DNA of 64,000 nucleotides, taken from Rhodanobacteraceae bacterium (GTDB lineage: Bacteria; Acidobacteriota; Terriglobia; Terriglobales; Acidobacteriaceae). Below, piece after piece: positions 46,830 through 56,400 of the stretch. The DNA is taken from assembly GCA_903970285.1 (NCBI GenBank), contig CAJCHN010000074.1, forward strand, positions 1-64,000, written 5' to 3'. The notes beneath the pieces were generated by a model that ran no database searches, was not told where the DNA came from, and saw nothing but the letters and a program-made list of their open reading frames with translations. A program made the translations under genes and the position numbers. Every line of letters begins with the position of its first letter. Position 1 is the stretch's first letter.

Positions 46830-48155
46830 ATGCCCTTCATGATTCTCATCCCGATGATCCTCTCCGCCGTGGCGCTCTGCGTCTGGCCGCCGGGATGGGT
46901 TTTCCGGAATCTCACGCTGCCAGTGCTTCTGCTGCTGCCGGTCTACTACTCATGGAAGCTGCCGCTGCTGCCTCCGCTCGACTTCGGCGTTGCGGCGCTG
47001 CTCCCGCTGGGAGTCGTCATGTGCCTGCGCAGCCTGTCGCTTTGGCGGTTCTCCATTCTGGATCTTTGGCTTGGCCTGTTTGTGCTTTCGACCGGCATGG
47101 CCGACCGCCTGCTGGGTCAGAACACGCCTTCCGTATTCGAGCTGTTCGACAACGTCAACTCAGTCCTGATCCCGTACATGGCGGGCAAGCTGCTGATCGA
47201 GCAGGAAGGAGCGCGGGCTGCCACCTTGAAGCGCATCGTGCTGCTCATGGCAGGAGCCGCCGTTCCGTCGCTGTATGAATGGAAGTTCCTGCAAAATCCG
47301 TTTCAGATGGTCTTCGGCCGCTTCTTTCCCCATGAAATCCTGCCCTGGTACACCCACCTGCGCGGCGGACACGGACGCATCTGCGGCCCGTACGCGCAGG
47401 CTGAGTTTGCCGGCATGATGCTGGTCTTCGGACTCGTGCTGACGCTCCACCTGGCTCAGGCGTACAACTGGGGCGGCAGATTTCGTTCCGCCGCCTGGTT
47501 TCCCGCACGAAAGTCCACCCTGGTCTTTCTTGTGCTGCTGCTGGCGCTGTTCTGCACCGGCTCGCGCGGTCCGGCGATCGGCTTCCTGGTGGCAGCACCG
47601 ATTGCGCTGATTGGCCGCAGCCGCAACCCGCTGCGCAACGCGGTCCTGGTGGCGCTGCTGTTAACCGTTGGCGGTGCGATCACCTACGAAGGCCTCGTCC
47701 ACTACGCAGGCACCCGCACCCCGACCACCGAGGAACAGGAGACCGCCGCGTATCGGCTGACGCTGGTGCAGGATTATCTCCCGATGGCGGAGCATGGAGG
47801 ATTCTGGGGGCGCGGGCTGAGCTTCCCGCGCATCGGCAAGTACGGCTCGGTGGATAACGAATATCTCTGGGTGGCGCTGACTCAGGGATACATCGGCTTC
47901 GCGTCGCTGGTGCTGCTCGTCGCGGGCACCCTCTACAATCTGGGCTGGGCGGCCGTGTATAACAGCCAGCCCAGCGACCGCGCGTTCGCCTTCACCCTGC
48001 TGGGCATCTTCATCGGCCTGCTGGTGACCGTCTCGACCGTTTACCTCGGCATTCAACCGCTGATGTTCTTCTCCCTGCTGATCGGGTGGGCTCAGGCGCT
48101 GCGTGAGCACAGGGCATCGCAGCCGCAGCTGATATTCGCGCAGGTGTACACGTGA
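46830..48155 (+). CDS. O-antigen ligase/polymerase-like membrane protein
   Basis: 441 residues with about 10-12 hydrophobic helices. The centre has a large outside loop after FLQNPFQMVFGRFFPHEILPWYTHLRGGHGRICGPYAQAEFAGMML, and LALFCTGSRGPAIGFLVAAPIAL carries the S-R-G-P motif usual in the O-antigen ligase/ExoQ family. The late loop (YLPMAEHGGFWGRGLSFPRIG, VDNEYLWVALTQGYIG) matches the Wzy_C pattern with the conserved G-x-G and D-N-E-Y. Probably polymerises or ligates repeat units. It starts a three-gene plus-strand operon; the ribosome site is unclear. Confidence 0.8.
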   Translation: MPFMILIPMILSAVALCVWPPGWVFRNLTLPVLLLLPVYYSWKLPLLPPLDFGVAALLPLGVVMCLRSLSLWRFSILDLWLGLFVLSTGMADRLLGQNTPSVFELFDNVNSVLIPYMAGKLLIEQEGARAATLKRIVLLMAGAAVPSLYEWKFLQNPFQMVFGRFFPHEILPWYTHLRGGHGRICGPYAQAEFAGMMLVFGLVLTLHLAQAYNWGGRFRSAAWFPARKSTLVFLVLLLALFCTGSRGPAIGFLVAAPIALIGRSRNPLRNAVLVALLLTVGGAITYEGLVHYAGTRTPTTEEQETAAYRLTLVQDYLPMAEHGGFWGRGLSFPRIGKYGSVDNEYLWVALTQGYIGFASLVLLVAGTLYNLGWAAVYNSQPSDRAFAFTLLGIFIGLLVTVSTVYLGIQPLMFFSLLIGWAQALREHRASQPQLIFAQVYT

Positions 48156-48192
48156 AGAGACTCGGCCGTTCCCCGGCACGCAACTCCCTGCC

Positions 48193-50661
48193 ATGAGCCT
48201 TGCACTTAGCCGACCTCGCTCATCCGCCACTGGCAAACCGGCAGGAACCGTGCTTCTGCTCGCCGGGTTGGCGCTCGCCGTGAACGTGCTCGTGCTTGCG
48301 TGGCCCGGCGTGCTGGGACGCTTTCCAAGCGACCCTTCGCAGCCGGCGGCAAAGACAGCGGGCGGCCGGGTCACCACGATCACCATCGGTCCGGAGATCC
48401 AGCGCACCGGCGTGAAGCGCATGGGCATCAACCTGAGCGGCCAGACCTTCTACGACTCCGGACAGATGATGAGAAACCTCATCTTCCGCAATCCCGGCTT
48501 CGAGGGCGAGACCTGGCAATCGTTTCTGCACTGCGTGCAGGCGACTGACGGCACCTGCACCGACGAGAACGTGTACTCCGCCTGGCCCGCGGACTTTCTC
48601 GATGGCGCACGCTTCGAGGTAATCTCGGGCGCCGCTCAGGGCGCGTCCGGGCTGGTGCGCACCTCCTCCGCTGCCGGCGGCGGCAAGGGCATTACGCTCA
48701 CCTTCGCGAGTCCCACCGGCGGACTTGCGGATGGCGATTTCCTGCTGGTCGAGATGGAGAAGCCGGGCGACGCGGCAGCCGGCTGGTGGACTTCCACCAG
48801 CGGCGGCGCGACCATCGCGACCGAATTCCACGACCTGGCGCCCGGCAGCCCGGGGAAGCAGTCGCTGAGGTTGAGTGCGGCTGGCGCGGGCCAATATGCC
48901 AGCGTCAGCTCCTACTTCGACAGCAGCGAGGGCCGCTCGTTCCTGCAACTGCGTGGTCCCTTCCGGCTGCGCTTTCGCGCGCGCGGAGTTACCGAAAACG
49001 CGCATCTCTCGGTTGCCGTCGCGCGATTCGATAAGATCCACGGCTCACATACGTTTTTGAGTAAGGACGCTTCTCTCGGCTCAGTCTGGAGCGACTACAA
49101 ATTCGAGTTCTCCGCCAACGAAGATGGCTCGGCGGTGGGCACCCTGGCTCTTACGTTCGCCGTCTCCGGCAGTGGCGCGCTGCTGGACGACGTGGAGCTG
49201 ACGCCAGTCTCCACCTCCGCCAACGTGACCGCCTTCCGCGATCCGGTCGTCGAAGCGCTGGAGGAACTGCGTCCCGGCATTGTGCGGTTTATGGATAACG
49301 GCACCAGCTTCGGCAGCACGCTCGACGATCTGCTGGCGCCTCCGTTCGCACGCCGCCGCGGCGGCTGGCACCAGACCTCGGCGCGGGCAGAAGACATCCC
49401 CATCGGCCTGCACGAAGCGCTGGTGCTGGCCCAGACTGTCCACGCCGAGCCGTGGTATACGCTTCCGGCCACTCTTTCACCTGCAGAGATGGGCAACCTG
49501 ATGGAGTACCTTGCGGGGACAGGCAACACGAGGTATGGCGCGAAACGCATCGCCCTGGGCCAGCGGGAGCCATGGACCTCGGTGTTTCCAGTCATCCATC
49601 TGGAGTTCGGAAACGAGATGTGGAATGCGGGGGATTTTGGCGGCGCTTCCCTGCCCGATCCGGCTGTCTACGCCGCCCGGGCGCAGGCAATCTTCGGAGC
49701 GGCGCGGCGCTCGCCCTGGTTCAACGGGGAGCACTTCGACCTGATCGCCGATGGCCAGGCGGCGAACACGTGGCTGACTCGGCAGGTGCTCAAGACGCCG
49801 GTGCAGGCCACGTCCATCGACTTCGCACCTTACTTGTTCGGCACCTTCAACGACGCCTCGTCCACCGAGGCGATCTTCGGGTCCATGTTCAGCCAGCCCG
49901 AACAGGTGGATACCGGCAGCGGCCAGATGGCGCAGCAGACGAGGCTGGCTCGAAGCGCTCCCTATCCGGCCGCGCCGGCCATCTACGAGGTCAACCTCGG
50001 CACCAGCTCCACCACCAATCCCGCGCTGACCCAGGCCGATGTTGACCGGACCGTGCCCTCGGTGGGCGCGGCGATCGCTGTGGCGGACCACATGCTGCTG
50101 ATGCTGCGCGAGCTCGGCATCACCCAGCAATGCGTCTTCGCGCTGCCGGAGTACGCGAACCAGTTGCGCGGGCCGGGTGCGCGAAACCTGACCACGCCGC
50201 TATGGGGCACCGTGGTCGATATGGGTGGACCGACCAACCTGCGGCGGCCAGTGTACCTTGCGCTCGAGTTGATGAACCGGGCGATGCTTCCGGTAGAGCT
50301 GGCCACGCATCTGAGCGGAGCGAATCCGACCTGGAGCCAGCCCGCCAGCCGCAACGATGAGATTCCGGCAAGCCAGCCACACCTGCTGCAGGTCTTCGCG
50401 TTCGGCGACGGCGCGAAGCGCAGCCTGATCCTGCTGAACCTAAGCCGAACGGAGAGCCTGCCGGTGGACTTTGTGGGCAAGGATGCGCCCACCGGCACGG
50501 TCGCAGAGAGCCGGCTTACCTCGGCGAACATCACCGATTCGAACGAGCGAGAGGCCAAGGTCGCCATCGCCGCGCGCCAGATTGCGGGCTTCAATCCGAA
50601 CCAAGCGTATGCGCTGCCGCCATTTTCGCTGACGGTGCTGGCCTGGGATGCGGCGCGATGA
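48193..50661 (+). CDS. Secreted or anchored clan-A-like glycoside hydrolase in the polysaccharide operon
   Basis: 822 residues. One N-terminal hydrophobic segment (TVLLLAGLALAVNVLVLAWPGVLG) acts as signal or anchor. Residues about 60-370 include beta-rich, carbohydrate-binding-like parts (MGINLSGQTFYDSGQMMRNLIFRNPGFEGE). From about 375 a TIM-barrel-like region carries HLEFGNEMWNAGDFG, with the N-E pair typical of the acid/base Glu, and PAIYEVNLGTSS, a candidate nucleophile Glu. This resembles GH51/GH39-type arabinofuranosidases or xylosidases, but I cannot place the family. Start and stop couple it to its neighbours (37 bases after the polymerase, four-base overlap with the next gene). Trimming or editing of the exported polymer is inferred. 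Confidence 0.65.
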   Translation: MSLALSRPRSSATGKPAGTVLLLAGLALAVNVLVLAWPGVLGRFPSDPSQPAAKTAGGRVTTITIGPEIQRTGVKRMGINLSGQTFYDSGQMMRNLIFRNPGFEGETWQSFLHCVQATDGTCTDENVYSAWPADFLDGARFEVISGAAQGASGLVRTSSAAGGGKGITLTFASPTGGLADGDFLLVEMEKPGDAAAGWWTSTSGGATIATEFHDLAPGSPGKQSLRLSAAGAGQYASVSSYFDSSEGRSFLQLRGPFRLRFRARGVTENAHLSVAVARFDKIHGSHTFLSKDASLGSVWSDYKFEFSANEDGSAVGTLALTFAVSGSGALLDDVELTPVSTSANVTAFRDPVVEALEELRPGIVRFMDNGTSFGSTLDDLLAPPFARRRGGWHQTSARAEDIPIGLHEALVLAQTVHAEPWYTLPATLSPAEMGNLMEYLAGTGNTRYGAKRIALGQREPWTSVFPVIHLEFGNEMWNAGDFGGASLPDPAVYAARAQAIFGAARRSPWFNGEHFDLIADGQAANTWLTRQVLKTPVQATSIDFAPYLFGTFNDASSTEAIFGSMFSQPEQVDTGSGQMAQQTRLARSAPYPAAPAIYEVNLGTSSTTNPALTQADVDRTVPSVGAAIAVADHMLLMLRELGITQQCVFALPEYANQLRGPGARNLTTPLWGTVVDMGGPTNLRRPVYLALELMNRAMLPVELATHLSGANPTWSQPASRNDEIPASQPHLLQVFAFGDGAKRSLILLNLSRTESLPVDFVGKDAPTGTVAESRLTSANITDSNEREAKVAIAARQIAGFNPNQAYALPPFSLTVLAWDAAR

Positions 50662-51854
50662 ACGCGGCCTTTCGGCTGGCGCTCGAAGCGGCAGGCCTGG
50701 CGCTGCTGCTGGTGACGCTGCCGCTGACACTCGAGCTTTGGGCGCTTTCGCTGGCGGCGCTGGGCAGCTCGCGCTCGCGCCGTTCGGCCTCCACTGGCGG
50801 CTTTCGCCTGGCCGTGATCGTTCCGGCGCACAACGAGGCGAGCTCCATTGCAACCTGCGTCCGGAGCCTGCTGGCGAGCGGAGGCGCTGTCAACGTCCTG
50901 GTAACAGCGCACAACTGCACCGATGACACGGCATCTCTGGCGGCTGCCGCAGGCGCGCGGGTGCTGGAGCTGGAGGGGGCAGGCGGCAAAGGGCTGGCGC
51001 TCGCTCACGGCTTCCGGCAGGCGCTGGCCGAGGGCGCAGAGGCGGTGCTGGTGATCGATGCGGATTCTGTCGTGTCCGCGAACCTGCTGGCAGAGGTAGC
51101 CGGCGCGCTGCGCGGCGGCGCGCCGGCGGTGCAGACGCGCTACGTGGCGGCCGGTGCCGGTGCCAACCTGCGCGCGCGGCTGGCGGCGCTGGCACTGCTG
51201 GGAATGAACGTGGTGCGGCCACGCGGACGCAGCCGGCTGGGTTTGTCGTGCGGCATCTTCGGCAATGGTTTTGCGCTGTCGGCGGAGACGCTCCGCCGCG
51301 TGCCCTACACGGCCAACTCGCTGGTGGAGGACCTGGAATATCATCTGCGGCTGGTGCAGGCGGGCATCCGCGTCGAGTTTCTGGATACGGCAACGGTCTT
51401 TGGCGAGATGCCCGAACGCAGCGCGGCGGCGACGACGCAGCGGGCACGCTGGGAGGGCGGCCGGGCGCTGATGCGGCGGGAGTGGAGCGGGCGGCTGGCG
51501 GGTGACGTGCTGCGGGGACAGGTCCGAAAGCTGGAGCCTCTGCTGGATGTGCTGGCGCTGCCACTGGCGCTGCAGGCGATCCTGCTGGCGTGCGGGCTTT
51601 GCGTTCCGCTGGTCTGGCTCCGCATGTACGCGGGCTTCGGGCTGCTGGGGATGGTGCTGTATGTGGGGGTTGCGGCATCGCTGGGGCCCGATCCGGCGCG
51701 GATGCTGCGGGCGCTGGCGGCCGCTCCGGGCTACATGCTGTGGAAGCTGATGCTGCTGCCGCGGACGCGGAGGGCTGCGCGCAAGGATGCCGCGTGGGTG
51801 CGGACGGCGCGCAACGCCGAAGGCCAGGACCGGCCGAAGCCGGGGCCATTGTAG
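50658..51854 (+). CDS. Membrane family 2 glycosyltransferase
   Basis: 398 residues. One N-terminal helix, then a GT-A domain: RLAVIVPAHNEASSIATCVRSL, VTAHNCTDDTAS, AVLVIDADSVVSANLL (D-A-D metal site), VEDLEYHLRLVQAGIRVEFL and the Q-x-x-R-W-like motif TTQRARWEGGR, which suggests a processive or cellulose-synthase-like enzyme. Two or three helices follow (LALQAILLACGLCVPLVWL; GFGLLGMVLYVGVAASLG). ATG overlaps the hydrolase stop (ATGA). Last gene of the polymerase-hydrolase-transferase operon; the inverted-repeat element follows five bases later. Confidence 0.82.
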   Translation: MNAAFRLALEAAGLALLLVTLPLTLELWALSLAALGSSRSRRSASTGGFRLAVIVPAHNEASSIATCVRSLLASGGAVNVLVTAHNCTDDTASLAAAAGARVLELEGAGGKGLALAHGFRQALAEGAEAVLVIDADSVVSANLLAEVAGALRGGAPAVQTRYVAAGAGANLRARLAALALLGMNVVRPRGRSRLGLSCGIFGNGFALSAETLRRVPYTANSLVEDLEYHLRLVQAGIRVEFLDTATVFGEMPERSAAATTQRARWEGGRALMRREWSGRLAGDVLRGQVRKLEPLLDVLALPLALQAILLACGLCVPLVWLRMYAGFGLLGMVLYVGVAASLGPDPARMLRALAAAPGYMLWKLMLLPRTRRAARKDAAWVRTARNAEGQDRPKPGPL

Positions 51855-51858
51855 AGTT

Positions 51859-51919
51859 GACCACCATCCCCCCGATTGTTGCTTATATTCTTCAGAGCAC
51901 TTGACTTAGGGGTGGTTCT
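51859..51919 (+). repeat. Intergenic inverted-repeat element, copy 3
   Basis: GACCACCATCCCCC at the left pairs imperfectly with TTAGGGGTGGTTC (51906-51918). The core at 51873-51898 is identical over 26 bases to copy 1 at 660-685 (opposite strand). It lies between the convergent ends of the glycosyltransferase and the LacI gene. The remaining gap to 52078 holds nothing I can support. Confidence 0.7.
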
Positions 51920-52078
51920 CGATACCAGCCAGCACCAGATGTGATGCACAGCCTCCGGACCGGTTCGGGGCCTGTGCACAAGGCCAAGACGAACGCTGAG
52001 GACGGCGGAGACGGACGCGAAGAGGCCAGGGTATGCGTCAGGGGGAGTCTCCGCCCGGGGGGTGCGAGTTTGCCGCGA

Positions 52079-53221
52079 TCAGGCCTTCGCCGGCTTCTTT
52101 GAGGCGGGTGGCGGCGAGGTGGATTCACGGACGATGAGTTCGGGGTCCACCATCACCTGGCGGCCGCCCTGAGCTCCGGCGGCGCGGTCGGCGGGACGGT
52201 CGGCGGGGGCGGCAATCTGGCGGACGATGGCCTCGGCGGCGAGCATCCCCATGGTGCGCAGGGGTTGGCGGACGGTGGTGAGGGCGGGATTCTGGAAGGC
52301 CGCGGACTGCACGTCGTCGAAGCCGACGATGGAGACATCGCGGGGTACGCGCAGGCCGGCCTCGTGCAGCGCGCGTACGGCGCCGATGGCGGAGACGTCG
52401 TTGAAGGCGAAGATGGCGGTAAACGGGGCTTTCGAGGCGAGCAGGCGCTGGGCGGCGAAGTAGCCGGGCTCGTGCGAGGGGGAGTCGCTTTCGAGCTGGG
52501 CGATGAGGGCGGGGTTCAGCTTGAGGTGGGCGCGGGCGGCGGCGTGCTGGATGGCCTGAAAGCGGGGCTCGGTATCGGAGCTGAAGCTTTGCCCCTTGAT
52601 GATGGCGATGTGGCGGTGGCCGAGACCGGCGAGGTGGTCGATGGCGAGCTCGGCGGCGCGGCGATGGTTGAGCACGATGCTGGTCACCCAAGCGTCTTTA
52701 TCCGGACAGGAGATGGTGACGGTGGGCAGCTGCATGTGGGTGCGGAGGACCGTATCGATAGCAACGAAGCCGTCCACCGCGCGCTCGATCATCATGGTCC
52801 GGGCCTGCTCGATGAGTTCGACGCGGTGGTGATGGCTAATGATGTTGTAGAAGTATCCGGCCTGCAGCAGGCCCTGTTCGAGCCCGGCGAGCACCAGAGT
52901 GGTATAGCCCTCGGAGAGTTCCGGAACGAGCACGCCGACGGTATGCGAGCGGCCGCGGCGGAGCGAGCGCGCGAGCAGGTTGGGGCGGTAGTTGAGGGTG
53001 TCAGCGGCGGCGAAGATGCGTTCCTGCGTAGCGCGCGGAATGGACTTGGCGGCGGGTGCGTTGTTGAGCACGCGCGAGACCGCGGCCGGCGAGAGGCCGA
53101 CGTGTTCGGCCACCATCTTCAGGCTGGCGGTTTTCCGCGCTGGATCGTGCCGGCTGTTCTCCTGAGTTCCATGGCTTTCGGCGGACCTGCTGTTTTCTCC
53201 GGATTTGCTGCTTTCGCTCAC
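52079..53221 (-). CDS. LacI-family transcriptional regulator
   Basis: About 380 residues. A 35-residue polar leader precedes the helix-turn-helix (ASLKMVAEHVGLSPAAVSRVLNN) and hinge helix (YRPNLLARSLRRGRS), then a periplasmic-binding-protein-like sensor domain (HTVGVLVPELSEGYTTLVLAGLEQG, GFVAIDTVL, AELAIDHLAGLGHRHIAIIKG, FAFNDVSAIGAVRALHEAGLRVPRDVSIVGFDD). A 20-residue Ala/Gly/Pro insert lies near the end (ADRPADRAAGAQGG). GTG 53221 is a reasonable start; TTG 53284 would be longer. It is divergent from the Oar-like receptor and probably controls it through the palindrome at 53334-53347. Confidence 0.85.
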   Translation of the reverse strand: MSESSKSGENSRSAESHGTQENSRHDPARKTASLKMVAEHVGLSPAAVSRVLNNAPAAKSIPRATQERIFAAADTLNYRPNLLARSLRRGRSHTVGVLVPELSEGYTTLVLAGLEQGLLQAGYFYNIISHHHRVELIEQARTMMIERAVDGFVAIDTVLRTHMQLPTVTISCPDKDAWVTSIVLNHRRAAELAIDHLAGLGHRHIAIIKGQSFSSDTEPRFQAIQHAAARAHLKLNPALIAQLESDSPSHEPGYFAAQRLLASKAPFTAIFAFNDVSAIGAVRALHEAGLRVPRDVSIVGFDDVQSAAFQNPALTTVRQPLRTMGMLAAEAIVRQIAAPADRPADRAAGAQGGRQVMVDPELIVRESTSPPPASKKPAKA

Positions 53222-53291
53222 GTCAACGAGTCTGGCACAGATGGGGGCGAGCGTGGGGTGACTGCATTTGAGCCGGGTGAGCAATTTGCAC

Positions 53292-53321
53292 TTGACACCG
53301 GAATGGGGCGTCCACTACAAC
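53292..53321 (+). promoter_or_regulatory. Candidate promoter of the TonB-receptor gene
   Basis: A perfect -35 TTGACA (53292-53297) is followed after 18 bases by TACAAC (53316-53321, four of six consensus -10 bases). It lies in the LacI/receptor divergent region, 115 bases before the chosen start. Confidence 0.5.
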
Positions 53322-53333
53322 TCCTCAGGCTCG

Positions 53334-53347
53334 GGCAATCGGTTGCC
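53334..53347. promoter_or_regulatory. Putative LacI-family operator
   Basis: GGCAATCGGTTGCC has perfect five-base arms (GGCAA/TTGCC) and a central CG, the usual LacI-family operator form. It begins 12 bases after the candidate -10 of the receptor promoter, a blocking position, and lies next to the LacI gene itself. Confidence 0.6.
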
Positions 53348-53435
53348 TAAGAGCCTTGAATGCTTGCGTTCAGGACCGGCGGACCACGCTCAGGACACCC
53401 ACGATTCACGGACCTTGTTTTCTTCGGAGGCTAGT

Positions 53436-56400
53436 ATGACCAGCAGTAAATTCCCGATGATGGTGCGCGGCGCGCTGTTGACGACGCTTCTGACCGCCGG
53501 TGCGGCGGCTGCGAACGCGCAGTTCGGCGGCAGCTTGAATGGAACGGTGACGGACACGACAGGCGGCGCGATTCCCAAGGCGACCGTCACCCTGGTAAAC
53601 GAAGATACCAAGCAGAGCGTGACCAAGCAGACCAGCGGCACGGGAGTTTACGAGTTTCCGTCGCTCGGCAGCGGGAACTACGACCTGACGGTGAACGCGC
53701 CGGGCTTCAAGCCGGGGGTGTATACGGCGGTCGCGGTCACGCAGGAGCCGCGTTCGCTCGATGTGAGCCTGGCCGCGGGCGGATCGAACGAGACGGTGAC
53801 GGTGAGTGCGGCGGATTTTCCGGTGCTCCAGACCTCCGATGCGAGCGTGGACGCGACGATTACCGGCGACCAGTTTGAGAAGGTTCCCGAATACGGTCGC
53901 GATCCGTACAACCTGGTGCGCACGGCGCCGGGCATCACCGGGGACGGCGCCCGGGCGGGCAATGGGACGGCGGTGTTTCTGCCGAACTCGGTCGGGCCGG
54001 GTGGTTCAAATTTCGGGATTGCGGCGACCGAGAACACGGTGCAGATTTCGGCCGACGGGCAGCGCATTACGGACAACAATTACCTGGTGGACGGCGTGAG
54101 CGTGAACTCCCTGGGATACGGCGGCGCGACCGTCATCAGCCCAAACATCGAGGCGATCGGCGCGATGCAGATCACCTCGACCTCGTTTTCCGCCGAGGAT
54201 GGCCGCAACTCCGGGGCGCAGGTCAAGATCACGACCAAGAGCGGCACCAACCAGATTCATGGTTCGGCGTTCTTCCAGTACGACGAGCCGGGGCTGAATG
54301 CGTACAACAAGTACGGCGGTCCGGCGGGCACGGGCGAGTTGCCGGTGCGGGTGACGACCAAGAGCCGGGATTATGCGGCTTCGCTGGGCGGACCGATCTT
54401 CAAGGACAAGCTGTTCGCGTTTGGATCGTTCGAAGGCATCAACCAGAAGCTGGAGTCGTTCACCGACGATTTTGTGGAGACTCCGCAGTTCCGCGCGGCG
54501 ATTCATGCGCAGCACCCTGGCAGCATCGCCGACCAGATTGCGAATGCGCCGGGTGGTGTTCCGGTGATCCGCACGGTGCTGACGCAGAGCTGCACCAATC
54601 CGGTCAATCAGACTGGAGGGACGACGCCTTCGGTGCTTTGCCAGGTGGTAACAGGCGGACTCGACATCGGCTCACCAGTACCGAAGACGCCGTGCAACGC
54701 CGGATACGCCTCGTTCAATCAGACCATCTGCAACGGTATGAATCCGAATGAGATTCAGAACGGCTCGGGGCTCGATGGTATCCCGGATATCGAGTATGTG
54801 CAGCTGGATGCTTCGCAGCGTTCGACGGCGCGGCAGGTGAACGGGCGCATCGATTACTTCCTGACGCCGAAGGATCAGTTTGCGGCCTCAGCCTATGTGA
54901 CCAAGCTATACCGGATTACGCCGTCAGACACGGCGCGGCCGAACCAGAATTTTCCCTTTGATCCGACCAACCTGCTCGTGACCTTCATCTATATCCATAC
55001 CTTCTCGCCAACACTGCTGAACGAGTTCCGTGCGAACTACACGCTGTTTTCCGAAAATGGGGTGAAGGACGCGCAGGACTCCGGCCTGAATCTCGGCATT
55101 CCGTACATTGAGCTGCAGAACTCGAACTACACCCAGAACAACCGGATTCACTTTGGCGCCACGGCAGCTCCCACCTCGCCGGGCATCTTTGCGGAGAACC
55201 AGTACGAGATTCGCGATACGGTGACCAAGATTTACGGCGCGCATACTCTGAAGATGGGCTTCGAAGCGCGGCGGGAAGAGGATAACAACAACCTGGTGGG
55301 CGACACGCGTCCGACCTATACGTTTGCCGGGGTGTGGAACTTCTTCAACGATTCACCGATCTATGAAGGCATCCAGGCGAATCCGGCGACGGGCGGCGCT
55401 CCGATCGTCAACCGCTACCTGGACGATCACTACTATGCACTGTTCATCCAGCATGACTGGAAGGTGAACCAGCGGTTCACGCTGAACACCGGAATCCGGT
55501 GGGAGTATTTTGAGCCTCTCTATAACAAGGGGCTGATGATCAATTACCCGTCGCTTGGGTCGACGCCTGCGACGGCCCTGCTGGGAGCGACGCTGACTCC
55601 GCACAATCATCTCTGGGATTCGCAGTTCAGGAACTATTCGCCGAAGGTCGGGTTCGCGTACGTTCCTTCCGCGTTCAACGGGAAGACGGTGGTTCGCGGC
55701 GGCTTTGCGATGGCGTACAACCGGCTGGATGATGCGCTGTTCGATCCGGCGCTGGAAGATGGCCCGGGGGTCTTCAGCTACGGCATCTGCTGCGGCACCG
55801 CGCCGCAGGACTTTGGATCGCCGTTCGTCGGCGGGGAGATTCAATACGGCCTGGGCAGCAGCACGGCGTACAACAGCTATCCGAGCAACCCGGCGTTGAA
55901 GACTACGATCATGGGGAACGGACTGCCCGCGAATAACATTTCGATTGAGGCGTACGGTGCGCTGCCGCGGCTGCCGCAACCGTACAGCTACCTGTACTCG
56001 CTGGAGACGCAGGGCGAACTGGGCCACCAGTTTGTGGCGAGCGTGGGCTACCAGGGATCGACGGGACGGCACTACTCGCGGCTGGTGAACCAGAATTTCG
56101 TGCAGCAGGGCGGCAATGGATCGCTCGGCTTCAACCCGTTCGGCAACGGGCTCTACCTGGCGCAGAACGATTCCAACACGTACTACAACGGGCTGAACGT
56201 GCATGTGACCAAGCACTATCACGCCGGGTTGTCGATCGAGGGGACGTATACCTGGTCCAAGGCGATGGACCAGGTGTCGAGCGGCGATGGGGCGGACGGC
56301 AACGCGAACCAGACCAATCCGCAGAACAACGCAACCGAACTGGGGCCGTCGGACTTCGATGTGCGGCACCGCGTGGTGGTGCTGGGCACGTACAACCTGA

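Noticed and set aside
53268-53435. Longer start for the TonB receptor
   Set aside because: It would place the TTGACA promoter and LacI-type palindrome inside the gene and put 56 residues before the signal peptide. ATG 53436 has a good ribosome site.
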